Below are positions 19,101 to 29,573 of a DNA stretch of 64,000 nt, in pieces (the stretch's first letter is position 1; every line of letters starts with the position of its first letter). The notes beneath the pieces were generated by a model. The model searched no databases. It had not been told where the DNA came from and was given only the letters and a program-made list of their open reading frames with translations. The position numbers were made by a program, and so were the translations under genes. The stretch comes from Rheinheimera sp. A13L (lineage in GTDB: Bacteria; Pseudomonadota; Gammaproteobacteria; Enterobacterales; Alteromonadaceae): positions 62,001-126,000 of the forward strand of contig NZ_AFHI01000045.1 of NCBI RefSeq assembly GCF_000217935.1. The letters are read 5' to 3'.

Positions 19101-19587
19101 CCGATTGCTCGCTGATGACAATCACAGACAAGCTAAACTCTACCTTGTCCCGTACTTTTTGTACTGGCTTGTCCTGCTCAATCACATAATTGGTGCGCAA
19201 AATCTGATGCCGGTTAATGATTTGCTGCAGTGCCTTTTCTGCGATATCCGGGAAGAAATCCCCCTTGATTTCAAAACCAAAGGCTATGTTGTACTGATTA
19301 CTCTGTTTATCCTGTGATTGCATCATCCAAAGCCGCTGTTGTGCATAGGACAAGGGACCGCTGCTTTGATTTAGCGCCTCAATCTGCGCATTCCTTTGTT
19401 TGCGAGCGTTAAGCTCTGACAAAAACTCAACAATTTCAGTTTTATTGGCGCGAATAAAGTTAGCCTGATCTGAATTAATGGTAGCAATTGCCCCTCTGGT
19501 TTTGAGGCTGCCATTGTCCAGTGTCACCAGCACACCCTGAGCATGCATCGTATTGATGAAAGATTTAATCTTGTCCATGTTTACCAT
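16126..19587 (-). CDS. NRPS3, single module predicted for Asn (betaHD-C-A-T)
   Basis: 1153 residues, incorporating residue 7. Order: TubC-type docking domain (about 1-58), C (about 75-500), A (about 530-1035), T (GGHS). The code read by eye is D-A-T-K-V-G-E-V-G-K, close to the Asn code D-L-T-K-L-G-E-V-G-K (Asp codes usually have His at the seventh position). The C domain has NHIAFDG, with the first His of HHxxxDG replaced by Asn but the catalytic second His kept. The tail ends MFEMEI. The start overlaps the NRPS2 stop by 7 nt; ATG at codon 4 would avoid the overlap. The hydroxylase gene follows after 2 nt. Confidence 0.95.
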   Translation of the reverse strand: MVNMDKIKSFINTMHAQGVLVTLDNGSLKTRGAIATINSDQANFIRANKTEIVEFLSELNARKQRNAQIEALNQSSGPLSYAQQRLWMMQSQDKQSNQYNIAFGFEIKGDFFPDIAEKALQQIINRHQILRTNYVIEQDKPVQKVRDKVEFSLSVIVISEQSEGLTQNKIAQLTREFELATFDLKQDLMVKVQCLQMSEEYHVLLFNINHIAFDGWSAGIFQQEFEAIYNATRQGQTAQLPQLNIQYCDYANWQLTQSEHSKQQQAIKYWTQQLTGMPLVHSLVLDRPRSAKQSSNGDLVNFDFDTRLSTQIKHFCQQQGLTTAMFLQSAFALLVAKKSHQSDVVLGVPVANREHQDLQPLIGFFVNMLVMRSNCAAEQSVAEFLAQVKNNTVNALKYQNVPFDQLVEIINPTRNRAIAPLVQLVFSMHQRSSSTLNLGNVQVKSLDSDLVRSQFELLMNVIEGDNFHVSLEFNTDLFNKDTVQTLLAQYQETVQFLLQDSTKPLSDCVYAASSVGNKAWSVWTSGTQPAEVTQNELPNVLQLFDARLASDPERIALIFNEQAYSYQKVDELSRKLAGQLVSKGAKPGELVALYGTRSAWQIMAVLAILRSGAAYLPMDESWPLGRVKQVLGLSSACCIVADLNKLESIEHIGVPVIGCAPEQWQQGEIFRDADTTDPKQPAYVIYTSGTTGEPKGVVISHRSLADYVKTATDLYYHDVVGGVICTSLSFDATVTSLWLPLCNGGKVIIVPKTGDEISLLQQLLQNSDSQNWLFKLTPSHLKALHQTMLGSSLSAHMQHQIVVGGEALAVRDVELLTADSLQHSHIYNEYGPSEATVGCTVYKVPRQSISGDSLPIGIPMKNTQVRIMNEQGILVTPGEIGELYVAGVCLATEYLNNPDKTSSSFVNVTTESGKAERFYKTGDYVRCLEDGNLIFINRIDEQVKFNGYRIETAEIKQVVLKNNAVLDCVVVPEIVNGQINKLVAACILTTEASEPQTVLRERVTEQLVKQLKHSLPAYMVPGVIGFVETFPMTINGKLDKVRLLRDIQVQTKVHIAPESEEETKMLTLWARLLNQQPEAISTDARFFEIGGHSLLAVSLLHGIKLEFQAEVGLDTLYDLTLRELLGEIFKLRVTQSLDAAEKESGRPMFEMEI

Positions 19588-22500
19588 ACCAATTCTTCAG
19601 CCTCAGAGCTGGATCCAATTTGATTTTGTAAATGTTCTAAATTTGCTACGGTTTGCTCTTCGTGCAACCAGGCTGCTAACTCAAGCAACACAGGTTTTTC
19701 AAATATGTTGTTGATAGGAATATCAAGATTAAAGGTTTGTTTGATCTGATACTGTAATCTGGTAGCCAGCAAAGAATGACCACCAGACATGAAAAAGTTA
19801 TCAGTTCGCCCTATCTCAGCGATATTTAATAGTTCCTGCCACAGCTGAGCCAAGCGGGTTTCAATATCACCCTGTGGCGCTTCAAAGCTATTCTTCCATT
19901 GAGGCTGCGGAAGTGCTTTTCGATCAATTTTACCATTCACCGTTAACTGCATTTGCGTCAGAAATTCAATGTGCCCGGGGATCATATATTCTGGCACTCT
20001 GCTGCGTAGAAAGGATCTTATCTCGGTTGCATTCAGCTCATTATTACACTGAATATACGCCACGAGAACACTCTGTGCAGCAGGATTTTGCCTCGGCAAA
20101 ACGGCTACGCGTGTTACACCGCGAATATTGCTGATTTGCGACTCTACTTCACCCGGTTCTATTCTAAATCCTCTAATTTTCACCAGCTCATCATTACGCC
20201 CCAGGTATTGAAGTTGTCCACTAGTATTCAGCTTCACCAAATCACCGGTTTTGTAAATCTTAGAGCCCTGTAAAAAGGGGTTATCCAAATATTTTTGTTG
20301 GCTAAGTTCTGGCTGATTCAGATAACCGTTGGAAACACAGACTCCGCCAATATATAACTCTCCGGCAACTCCATGAGGTACTTTTCTCATGGCAGCATCA
20401 AGAACATACCCTTTGGTTCCCGCCAGCATCTCTCCGATTGAGGGTAATTCTGGCCAACTAAGGGGATCATCATTCAGCCTATAAGCACTCACAACATGAG
20501 TTTCGGCAGGCCCATATTGGTTGCTAAATCGAATATGTTTATGATTGATAAAGAATTTCCTGATAGCGGGCGTCACTTTGAGCCTTTCCGCTGTGGAAAT
20601 AATCAACTTAACCCCGGGCAGCAACTCATTGGCAGAATTGCAATACTCAGCCATAGCTTCCAATACGGCATATGGCAGGTTCAGTACTTCCAGGTTTTGC
20701 CCATGTATAAACGTCACCAGGGATGCAATGTCACGCTGTAAAGATTGCGGAATAAGACATGTAGTACCACCTGTCACCAGCGGTAAAAATATGTCCACAA
20801 AACTGATATCAAAGCCAATAGAAGAGAACTGTAACCAGCGTCTCGGTTGAGTAAGTTCTGGTTCGCAATTTTTTGTCGCAGCAAGCAAGTTCACCAGTGC
20901 CTTTTGTGGCATATCTATGCCCTTGGGTATTCCGGTAGAGCCTGAGGTATAAACCACATAACCAGGCAAACCTTGTGGCAAGGCCAGTTCCAGATTGTTA
21001 TCCGCTTGATCATCTTTTTGAGCGATAGTTTCGGCATCATCCAGTAAAACCAGTCTTATAGGATCCACAGGTAATTGTGCCTGTAAACTGCTCCGGGTAA
21101 CTACCAGACAGGCCGGTAAGTCATCAACAATAGCCTTAAGTCGAGCCTTTGGAAGGGTTACATCCAGAGGAACATATCCGGCACCGGCTTTAAATATGGC
21201 TAAAATAGACACCACCAGCTCAACAGAACGAGGCAAACACACGGCAACTCTGTTGCCGGGGCTTACTCCCCGCTCTATAAGCAGCCTGGCCAGTTGGTTA
21301 GCCTGAGAATTTAGCTGTTGATAGCTAAGCTTCTGGTTCTTCAGAGAAACGGAATCCTGTATCTCGGAGTAATGAGTTTCAGAGCCGAAAGATACCGCAA
21401 TAGCATCTGGCATGCGCTTCGCGGTGGCTTCCACTTGGGAAGCCAGATTTTCTGAGACCGAATCTTGTGTATCAGTTACTGTCAATTCTCCGGACAAGAG
21501 GGAGTCTATGTACTGCTCTTCTGAGGGCAACAACCATTTGCACTGCTCGCTATGTTTAGCCCCCCCTTGCTCCAGTTCGGACAATAAAACTTCGAATATA
21601 TGCAAGAAGTGCTGGCTCAACCGCTGCACATCCACAGCAGCATCAACCTGAAACGTTAGATTGTATTTTTGTCCTAAATCATCCACAGAAATGTTCACCG
21701 GATAATTGGTGCGGTCATAGATTTTCTGCAGTTCGATGCCTGTCTCCTGCCATTGAATCAGGGCTTTACTGTCTTCATGCTCATGCTCTGAATGGCGATA
21801 GTTAAACAAAGATGTGATCAAAGGACTACCTGAAACCAGACCAGATTCATCTTCCGCAATCATGGCAGGCAGGTGTTCAAAAGCCACCAACTCCTGTAAC
21901 TGCAATTGCACGTCTTGAAGCACTTGTTGCAGTGGTTTTTGATGAAACTTGATCCTCACAGGAAGGGTATTGATACACAATCCCACCAGACGGTCAGCAC
22001 CCGCTATGCTTTGCATTCGACCAGACAATACTGTGCCAAACACAACATCATCGCGATTGCTCCAGTGAGACATCGCAATGCCCCAGGCCAGATGGAATAA
22101 TCCAGCGGAGTTAATATCGCTGCGCTGGCAAAGTCTGTTAACCGCTTCAGTGACAGACTCTGGTAGCAGAGTTTGCAGTTCAATATTAGCAGTACCATCA
22201 CTGCGGGCATCGGCAAGATCAAATGCCGAGGTAACTTCGGTCACATCCGACAGTAGCTCGCGGAAAAACTGTCTGCCTTGGATTTCATCCTGTTTCTGGT
22301 TTAAATTCTCCACAAAGGTTCGATAAGGCACAGCTTCAGGCTGCTGTTGCAATTTACCCTGTAAAGCTAATACCAGCTCCTGCTGGATTACATCTAAAGA
22401 TACATGATCCGAAATCAGGTGATGCTCTTGTATAACCAAGTGAATATCGTCACTTCCCTGCACCACGGTCATTGCGATCATAGGTGCCTTTTCCACGTCC

Positions 22501-25500
22501 AACCATTGTTTTTGTACGGACATAAGCTCATCAATGATGTGTTGATGCTGCCCGACAGATTCACTGGTTTTATAGGTAAGCGGGATTTCAACCCGGCGCA
22601 TCACCACTTGTACTGGTGCAGCCAAATCTCGCCAGTAAATTGCGGTTCGCAAAGCATCGTGACGCTCAACAACCTGCTTAAAAGCTGATATAAAGTCCGC
22701 AAGATGCTGTTCAGAAGCGATGCGATATAGCATCGGAGTTACGTAAATATCCGAATACTCATTCATCATGTGATGAAACAGCAGCCCCTTCTGAAGCGGC
22801 ACTAAAGGATACATATCCTGAATATTTGCAGAGCCTCCCGGCACACGTGCTACAAGTTGCTGCAACTCTTCATTTGACAGAGACAGCAATGGCACCATTT
22901 CAGAAGTTATGACCTTGGCGTTTTCAGGGATTAGTGAATTAGCTTTTTCTGCCAGAGGTGAGCTGCTGTTAAGCGTTTTTGCCAAATCTAGCAATACAGG
23001 ATACCGAAATACGTCTTTGGCCAACAGTTTATAGCCACGCATCGATACCTGAGAAACAAGTTGCATCACCAGTAATGAGTGGCCACCGGATTCAAAAAAG
23101 TGTGCTCCCCGGCTCACTGGTATTGGCAACTTAAATACTTCTTGCCATGCATCAGCCAGAACAGATTCAGTCTCACCTATAGGGGCCTGATAATTATCAG
23201 TCTGAATGTTTTGTGCCGAAGGTAATGGCAGAGCTTTCCGGTCAATTTTGTCATTGGGCGTCTTTGGGAAAGACGCCAACTGTATCAGAAAGGCCGGAAT
23301 CATGTAGTCAGGTAAATTACGTTTCAGTTGCTGTTTCACAGTATCACTAGCTAACTTAGCTTCAGCGGTGTAGTAGCCAAGTAATTGTAGGTGCCCCTCT
23401 GAGGTCTTATGTGTAATAACTGCAACCTGCTCTATCTGTGGCACATTGCCAAGAACAGCTTCAACTTCACTTAACTCTATACGGTAACCGCGTATTTTTA
23501 CCTGACTGTCGTTACGTCCAAGATATTCAAGACTATTGTGTTTGCCATATCTTACCAGGTCTCCGGTTTTGTAAAGACGTCGGCCATCCAACGCCTTGCT
23601 GTTAACAAAACGTTCTGCTGTTAATTCCGGGCGGTTTAAATACCCTCTGACGATACCTGCCCCGGCACAATGTAATTCGCCTGTCACTCCTTTAGGCAAT
23701 AAAGCGCCCTGTGCATCAAGCACAAACATTTGCATATTGGCAATTGGCTCACCAATGGATAACCTACGTTCATAGAGGTTGTCGCCAACGGAAACATTAA
23801 CTGTGCACTCCGTCGGTCCATAGGCGTTCAGCAGTTTTGGCAGGTGGCCCTTTCGTTCATACCAAGCCTTAATCTTTGCAGGATTTAACTGCTCTCCACC
23901 AACACTTATCTGCCGCAAGCACCCCGGGATGCTGAGGTGTTCAGCCGCCACTATCTGATGCCAGAAAGTTGTTGGTATATTGATAGCAGAAACTTGATGG
24001 GAAGAGATAAAGTCCCAGAAACTTCTCACGTCGCCGATACAGTCCTCGTTCCTCAACACCAGTGTGGAGCCATTACACAAGGCACCAAAGATTTCCTCCA
24101 CAGACATATCAAAGCTCAGGGAAGCAAACTGCAATACCCTATCTTCGGGAGTAAACTCGTAAAACTCCCTCAGCGCAAACGCCAAATTCACTAGATTACG
24201 GTGCTCCACCATCACACCTTTAGGTTTACCGGTAGAGCCAGAAGTGTACATAACGTAAGCCAGATGCTCCTCATTGACGTGCACTGGATTCAGTTCAGTT
24301 ACCTGTTCAAACGGAAAGGTATCCAGATTCAGTGTGGCACACTGCCAGAGACTGTCCGAGGCAGGAATATCAGAGACGCTCAAAATCACTTTAGGTTTAG
24401 CATCTTCAATGATTAACTGCTGGCGATCCTCTGGGTAATTCGGGTCCACTGGCAAATAAGCACCACCCGCTTTCAGAATCGCCAGTACCGCCACCATCAT
24501 ATCGATACTTCGATGCAGACGCACAGCTACCAAGCTATCGGCAACCACTCCCTGAACAATCAGTGTCTGCGCCAGACTATTGGCTTTTTGATTGAGCTCC
24601 GCATACGTCAGGCTTTGTGTTTCTGCACTGGCATCGTGCCCAAGAATCGCCAGATGCGATGGCTGAGTGTGCGCGTAATGTTCTATCATTTGGTGCACAC
24701 ACAGTCCCTGTGGTAGCACACGAGCTGAGTTATTGGCCCCTTCAACCAACCAGTTACGTTCCTGTTGCGGCAGTATATTGATATCAAGTAAAGAAACGCC
24801 TTGCGCTGAATCGGCATGTTCAAGGTTATAAGGCAATTTGTATAAGGCAGCTACTATCCCAATCAAAGCATTAACCATGTATTGGGTAATTCGCGAAGCG
24901 GCAATATCATGATGAATGTGGCTGGTAAGAATGAATTCTTCACCCTCATCATCCACGGACATAGCAAAAGGGAAGTTAGAACGCTCAGATACCTCGACTG
25001 GCTTTATGCCCATTTGCTGATAAATATCTAACGCAGCATAATTGTTCTGCTGCAGGTTATGGCGATAATTGAGCATGGTAGTAAACAAAGGTGTGCCGCT
25101 TTCAATTGAGCTTAATTGTTGAACGTCAGATAATGAGGCATTTTCAAAGCGGGTTAGCTCCATGATTTGCTGGAATATTTGCTGTAAGGCGCTATGCACC
25201 TTTTGCTGACTCACATCAATGCGTATAGGCAAGGTATTTATAAACATGCCAGGCATTTGTTCCGCCCCTACTATCCCTCCAAGACGCCCGGATAGAACAG
25301 TGCCAAAAACAACATCATTTTCACCACTGCAACGGGATACCACTATTGCCCAGGCAAGATGAAAAATAGCTGCTGGAGAGATTTTGTGAGCAATAGCCAA
25401 CTGCCGGATTTCACGCCCCAACATCTGATCAAGAACATGGGTATCATCCACCAAGCTACTGCCATCAGAAAGAGTATCGGTTAAACCAAAAGGCGCTGTC

Positions 25501-28500
25501 ACCTCTGAAAAATCAGATAATAATGTGCCATAGTAGTCTTTGGCTTCAACACTGAGTTCTTTGCTCACCAGTCCATTTTCGAAAACCTTTTTAAACGGAA
25601 TAGGTTCTTGTAACCGCTCTTCTTCTCCGGTTAGAAATGCCAGTAATTCTGCTTCTATGATTTGCAACGAAATATTGTCATGCACCAAGTGGTGGATTTT
25701 TAAGAACAATACGCATTTTTGCGAGCCATCATCCAGCAAATACTCCGCAGTTAACATAGGAGCTTTGCTGGCATCCATTGTGAGGTTATCGGAACTGGAC
25801 AGCTCAGCAATCTGCTCATCGAAGCTGACCTCAGAGGTTCGGGCCAGCTCATTGATGCTCAAGGGGGCTTGCCGCCAAACCAATTGCAATGGTTCTGCCA
25901 GACCATTCCAGACAAAGCTGGTACGCAAGATATCATGGCGGTCCACCACTTTTTGCAAAGCTGCCAGTACCTGATGCATGGTTTCCCGGGAATTAAAGGT
26001 AAAAGGCAGTACTGTAATGTAAGGGTCGGAATTCTTTACCAGAGTATGATGGAACAAAATACCATGCTGCAGTGGTGTCAGAGGATAAATGTCCTGAAGG
26101 TTATCCAGGCCACCATTAATACTGTGACGAATGCGTTCTAACTCAGCGCCATTTAATGCGGCCAAACACTGGGATTTATCCGGCAAAAACGCCGCTGATT
26201 TTTCTGGTGTAGACAGGACTTTCTGTAGTTGCAGTTGTAAGGCTAAATCCTTAAGTACCGGAGAGTTAAAGAGCTGGCTTACTTTCATTTGATAGCCTTG
26301 TGCTGCAAGCAAGCTAATCATTTTTGTCACCAACAATGAGTGGCCGCCCAAGTCAAAAAAGTTATCATCTCTACCAGGTTGTTGTGCCGGCAATAGCGTC
26401 TGCCATACCTCAGCAAGTATCTCTTCCAGCTTACCCTCAGGTGCCCTGTATTGTTTTTGCAGATAACTTTTACCATCTGGAGCAGGCAACGCCTTGCGAT
26501 CTGCCTTACCATTAGCAGTGACTGGAAAGGCGTCGATAAATACGATCGCGCCGGGCAGCATATACTGAGGTAACGATGAGGTCAGAAATTGCCTGAGTTC
26601 AGTCACCGACAAGTCAGCGCCATGGGAGGTCACAAGGTAAGCCACCAGTTCTTTACATCCTGGCATGTCTTCTCGCACCATAACCAGCGATTCCTTTACC
26701 TGTGGATGCTGATCCAGAGCATATTGAATCTCCCCTAATTCAATCCTGAAACCACGTAATTTAACTTGATGGTCTATGCGGCTAATATAGTCAATATTGC
26801 CATCAGGTAAGCGGCGTACAAGATCGCCAGTGCGATAGGCTATTGCACCATCAATAAAGGGATGAGGGACAAATTTTTCTTTTGTAAGCTCACCCTTATT
26901 TAGATAGCCGTGAGCCACTCCCATTCCTGAGATGAGAAGCTCGCCATGAACACCCACAGGGCAAAGTTGCAACTGTTCGTTTACCACATAAAGCTGGGTA
27001 TTTTGAATAGGCTTACCTATGGGTACAAAGTGTTGTTTATCATTCTGACAAAACCAATAACTTACATCTATCGCGGCTTCTGTAGGGCCATAAAGGTTGA
27101 TCAGTTGCGCTGAGCAACCTGAGTTGAAAAAATTCTTTTCCAGCTCCTTACTCAGGGACTCACCACTACAAATGACGCGTTTCAGGGACGCTAGATTAAC
27201 AGTATCTTGATGACTCTGAGATTCCAGGAACACCGACAACATAGAGGGTACAAAATGCAGAGTTGTCACACCTTCCCTGGCAATAAGCTGCTGTAAATAT
27301 TCAGGATCTTTGTGACCTTCAGGCTTAGCGATGACCAAGGTGGCGCCATACATAAGTGGCCAGGTGAATTCCCACACAGACACATCAAAGGAATAAGGAG
27401 TTTTTTGCAGTACCACGTCATCTGCTTGCAGTCGCAGAGCTTCCTGCATCCAGTGAATACGGTTAAATAAACCTAAGTGGTGACACAGTACCCCTTTGGG
27501 TTGCCCGGTGGAACCAGAAGTATAAATGACATAAGCGAGATCTTCGCCTTTGATCATTGTGTCTGTCTGAAACTCAGGTGACCAGGCCTGCAATTGATCT
27601 AGGCTGTCAAAGTGTAAGACCTCAGCTTGTTTAGTTTCGTATGCTTTATTGTTGCTGATCAGCAGCGCAGGCTGGGCATCTTCCAGAATGTATTGCAGAC
27701 GATTTGGAGGTAAAGTGAGATCCAATGGCAAATAAGCGGCACCGGCTTTAAGAACTCCATATATTGCAACCACAAGTTCAAAACTACGGGGCAACTGTAA
27801 AGCTACCTTATCCCCGGATTTGACGCCTAGTTGCCGTAGCCTGTTGGCCATTCTGTTGGCATTTTCGTTCAACTGCCGATAAGTTAGCGAGCTGCTCTCA
27901 AACCTCAAAGACACTGCGTCAGGGGTTGCAATCACCTGACGTTCAAACAAGGAGATCACATTCTCGTTTTCTGGCAGAGCAACCTCTGTCTTGTTCATAT
28001 CGAAAATGAGCGCCTGTTTTTCTTCAGGGGTTAGCATTTCAAGTTCAGCAACACTGCCGCTGGCACCGCTGACAACACCCAGCAACAACTGTTCAAAGTG
28101 TTTCGCCATTTGCTTGATGGTTTGTGAATTAAACAACGCAGCACAGTATTCGAAAGAGAGCACTATGCCAGATGTCCCTAGTTTGATGGTGAGGGATAGA
28201 TCAAACTGCGCCTGAATTGTATTTCGGGTTCGTTTTGTAAATGAAACACCGTCAACAGTCGCTACGCCATCATCGTCTTCATTTTCAACATTAAACATGA
28301 TCTGAAACACAGGATGATAGCTGTTGCTTCTGGCTGGATTTAAAATTTCCACCAGTTTCTCGAAAGGAAAGGACTGATGAGTGATTACCTCGCTGTCGCT
28401 TTGCGTCACACTGTTCAGATAATAACTTACGTCTGTATCAGCCTCTACCTGAGTGCGAAGTACAGCCGTGTTCACCAGACAGCCAATCAGCCCAGTCAGT

Positions 28501-29573
28501 TCTGGGATAGCTCTATTTGCAACTGGTGTGCCCATAACAATATCAGCCTGACCACTGTATCTTGCCAGCAGAATAGCAAACACAGCGTGTAACATCATAA
28601 ATTGGGTACTACCCTGCTGCGCTGCAAACGCAGTCAACTGATTGCTACTAACCTGTTGCACCTGATGAATAACCAGACCACCTTGCGGATTAAACTCAGC
28701 AGGCCTTGGAAAATCCAGGGGCAACTGATGCACATTTGGAATTCCAGTCAGGTAATCCGCCCAGAACTGTTTTTGCGTTTGCCAGTTCGGCTTATTTTCG
28801 AGTCGCCGTTGCCAGCGAGCATAATCCTGAATTTGTATTGTCAAAGGCAACGGAGTAGCTTTTTGGTCACCCGATTTTGATTGATAAAAGTGCTGGAACT
28901 CACCCCACAAAACCTTCTCCGACCAGCCATCAGAAGCGATGTGATGGATATTAAACAGCAAGACACCATTGACGGATGAAATTTTTAGCCAGCTTGCCCG
29001 AATCATCAGATCTCTTTGAAGATTAAACGGGGTATTAATATCAGCTTTGATAAGCGATTCGATATACCGCTGCTGTGTCTGCCCATCCAGGTGAGAAACA
29101 TCTTCACAGGTTAGATTAAACAGAACATCCTTTTGAATAATTTGTATCGGCTGTCCTTCATCTTTCCGGTAGCTGGTTCGCAGCACCTCATGGCGATCAA
29201 TGATCTTTCGTATGGCCGTTTCCGCTTTTTTGACATCAAATGGACCTGTCACATCAAACGCTATAGCCATATTGTAATTGGTAGAGTGACCCGATTGTAG
29301 CTCATCGATAAACCACAAACGATTCTGAGAAAAAGATAGCGGAGCTGTTTCTCGGTCTCCCTCAAAGGGACTAATAGTCTCAGCCTCTGAAGCCACAGCT
29401 GCGACATCCTGTCTGGATAAAAACGCTATGATCTTGGCTTTGTTAGCCAGAATATCAGCTTTGAGATCCGCTGGAAATTCAGTAACCGAAAGTTTAAAAC
29501 GTAAATTGCCATTGTCGATGTGTAAAAACACGCCTGCATTCGTTGCTTTTTTGATTAGTCCGGCAATGTTCAC
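19581..29573 (-). CDS. NRPS2, three modules (betaHD-C-A-T-[E/C]-A-T-[E/C]-A-T)
   Basis: 3330 residues, incorporating residues 4, 5 and 6. It starts with GTG overlapping the NRPS1 stop (GTGA). After the docking domain the first C domain is LCL type (HHIASDG). The second and third carry an early HH motif (GILFHH and GLLFHH) followed by an Asp, and a later HHLVHDN or HHLISDH motif, as in the dual epimerisation/condensation domains of Pseudomonas lipopeptide synthetases. Codes read by eye: module 4 D-V-W-H-I-S-L-I-D-K, a Ser code; module 5 D-M-E-I-S-G-A-V-N-K, acidic Glu so possibly basic; module 6 D-I-V-L-I-T-Q-V-V-K, unassigned. All three T domains have GGHS. The tail ends EAEELVW. Dual domains imply D-Ser at 4 and a D residue at 5. 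Confidence 0.95.
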   Translation of the reverse strand: MNIAGLIKKATNAGVFLHIDNGNLRFKLSVTEFPADLKADILANKAKIIAFLSRQDVAAVASEAETISPFEGDRETAPLSFSQNRLWFIDELQSGHSTNYNMAIAFDVTGPFDVKKAETAIRKIIDRHEVLRTSYRKDEGQPIQIIQKDVLFNLTCEDVSHLDGQTQQRYIESLIKADINTPFNLQRDLMIRASWLKISSVNGVLLFNIHHIASDGWSEKVLWGEFQHFYQSKSGDQKATPLPLTIQIQDYARWQRRLENKPNWQTQKQFWADYLTGIPNVHQLPLDFPRPAEFNPQGGLVIHQVQQVSSNQLTAFAAQQGSTQFMMLHAVFAILLARYSGQADIVMGTPVANRAIPELTGLIGCLVNTAVLRTQVEADTDVSYYLNSVTQSDSEVITHQSFPFEKLVEILNPARSNSYHPVFQIMFNVENEDDDGVATVDGVSFTKRTRNTIQAQFDLSLTIKLGTSGIVLSFEYCAALFNSQTIKQMAKHFEQLLLGVVSGASGSVAELEMLTPEEKQALIFDMNKTEVALPENENVISLFERQVIATPDAVSLRFESSSLTYRQLNENANRMANRLRQLGVKSGDKVALQLPRSFELVVAIYGVLKAGAAYLPLDLTLPPNRLQYILEDAQPALLISNNKAYETKQAEVLHFDSLDQLQAWSPEFQTDTMIKGEDLAYVIYTSGSTGQPKGVLCHHLGLFNRIHWMQEALRLQADDVVLQKTPYSFDVSVWEFTWPLMYGATLVIAKPEGHKDPEYLQQLIAREGVTTLHFVPSMLSVFLESQSHQDTVNLASLKRVICSGESLSKELEKNFFNSGCSAQLINLYGPTEAAIDVSYWFCQNDKQHFVPIGKPIQNTQLYVVNEQLQLCPVGVHGELLISGMGVAHGYLNKGELTKEKFVPHPFIDGAIAYRTGDLVRRLPDGNIDYISRIDHQVKLRGFRIELGEIQYALDQHPQVKESLVMVREDMPGCKELVAYLVTSHGADLSVTELRQFLTSSLPQYMLPGAIVFIDAFPVTANGKADRKALPAPDGKSYLQKQYRAPEGKLEEILAEVWQTLLPAQQPGRDDNFFDLGGHSLLVTKMISLLAAQGYQMKVSQLFNSPVLKDLALQLQLQKVLSTPEKSAAFLPDKSQCLAALNGAELERIRHSINGGLDNLQDIYPLTPLQHGILFHHTLVKNSDPYITVLPFTFNSRETMHQVLAALQKVVDRHDILRTSFVWNGLAEPLQLVWRQAPLSINELARTSEVSFDEQIAELSSSDNLTMDASKAPMLTAEYLLDDGSQKCVLFLKIHHLVHDNISLQIIEAELLAFLTGEEERLQEPIPFKKVFENGLVSKELSVEAKDYYGTLLSDFSEVTAPFGLTDTLSDGSSLVDDTHVLDQMLGREIRQLAIAHKISPAAIFHLAWAIVVSRCSGENDVVFGTVLSGRLGGIVGAEQMPGMFINTLPIRIDVSQQKVHSALQQIFQQIMELTRFENASLSDVQQLSSIESGTPLFTTMLNYRHNLQQNNYAALDIYQQMGIKPVEVSERSNFPFAMSVDDEGEEFILTSHIHHDIAASRITQYMVNALIGIVAALYKLPYNLEHADSAQGVSLLDINILPQQERNWLVEGANNSARVLPQGLCVHQMIEHYAHTQPSHLAILGHDASAETQSLTYAELNQKANSLAQTLIVQGVVADSLVAVRLHRSIDMMVAVLAILKAGGAYLPVDPNYPEDRQQLIIEDAKPKVILSVSDIPASDSLWQCATLNLDTFPFEQVTELNPVHVNEEHLAYVMYTSGSTGKPKGVMVEHRNLVNLAFALREFYEFTPEDRVLQFASLSFDMSVEEIFGALCNGSTLVLRNEDCIGDVRSFWDFISSHQVSAINIPTTFWHQIVAAEHLSIPGCLRQISVGGEQLNPAKIKAWYERKGHLPKLLNAYGPTECTVNVSVGDNLYERRLSIGEPIANMQMFVLDAQGALLPKGVTGELHCAGAGIVRGYLNRPELTAERFVNSKALDGRRLYKTGDLVRYGKHNSLEYLGRNDSQVKIRGYRIELSEVEAVLGNVPQIEQVAVITHKTSEGHLQLLGYYTAEAKLASDTVKQQLKRNLPDYMIPAFLIQLASFPKTPNDKIDRKALPLPSAQNIQTDNYQAPIGETESVLADAWQEVFKLPIPVSRGAHFFESGGHSLLVMQLVSQVSMRGYKLLAKDVFRYPVLLDLAKTLNSSSPLAEKANSLIPENAKVITSEMVPLLSLSNEELQQLVARVPGGSANIQDMYPLVPLQKGLLFHHMMNEYSDIYVTPMLYRIASEQHLADFISAFKQVVERHDALRTAIYWRDLAAPVQVVMRRVEIPLTYKTSESVGQHQHIIDELMSVQKQWLDVEKAPMIAMTVVQGSDDIHLVIQEHHLISDHVSLDVIQQELVLALQGKLQQQPEAVPYRTFVENLNQKQDEIQGRQFFRELLSDVTEVTSAFDLADARSDGTANIELQTLLPESVTEAVNRLCQRSDINSAGLFHLAWGIAMSHWSNRDDVVFGTVLSGRMQSIAGADRLVGLCINTLPVRIKFHQKPLQQVLQDVQLQLQELVAFEHLPAMIAEDESGLVSGSPLITSLFNYRHSEHEHEDSKALIQWQETGIELQKIYDRTNYPVNISVDDLGQKYNLTFQVDAAVDVQRLSQHFLHIFEVLLSELEQGGAKHSEQCKWLLPSEEQYIDSLLSGELTVTDTQDSVSENLASQVEATAKRMPDAIAVSFGSETHYSEIQDSVSLKNQKLSYQQLNSQANQLARLLIERGVSPGNRVAVCLPRSVELVVSILAIFKAGAGYVPLDVTLPKARLKAIVDDLPACLVVTRSSLQAQLPVDPIRLVLLDDAETIAQKDDQADNNLELALPQGLPGYVVYTSGSTGIPKGIDMPQKALVNLLAATKNCEPELTQPRRWLQFSSIGFDISFVDIFLPLVTGGTTCLIPQSLQRDIASLVTFIHGQNLEVLNLPYAVLEAMAEYCNSANELLPGVKLIISTAERLKVTPAIRKFFINHKHIRFSNQYGPAETHVVSAYRLNDDPLSWPELPSIGEMLAGTKGYVLDAAMRKVPHGVAGELYIGGVCVSNGYLNQPELSQQKYLDNPFLQGSKIYKTGDLVKLNTSGQLQYLGRNDELVKIRGFRIEPGEVESQISNIRGVTRVAVLPRQNPAAQSVLVAYIQCNNELNATEIRSFLRSRVPEYMIPGHIEFLTQMQLTVNGKIDRKALPQPQWKNSFEAPQGDIETRLAQLWQELLNIAEIGRTDNFFMSGGHSLLATRLQYQIKQTFNLDIPINNIFEKPVLLELAAWLHEEQTVANLEHLQNQIGSSSEAEELVW

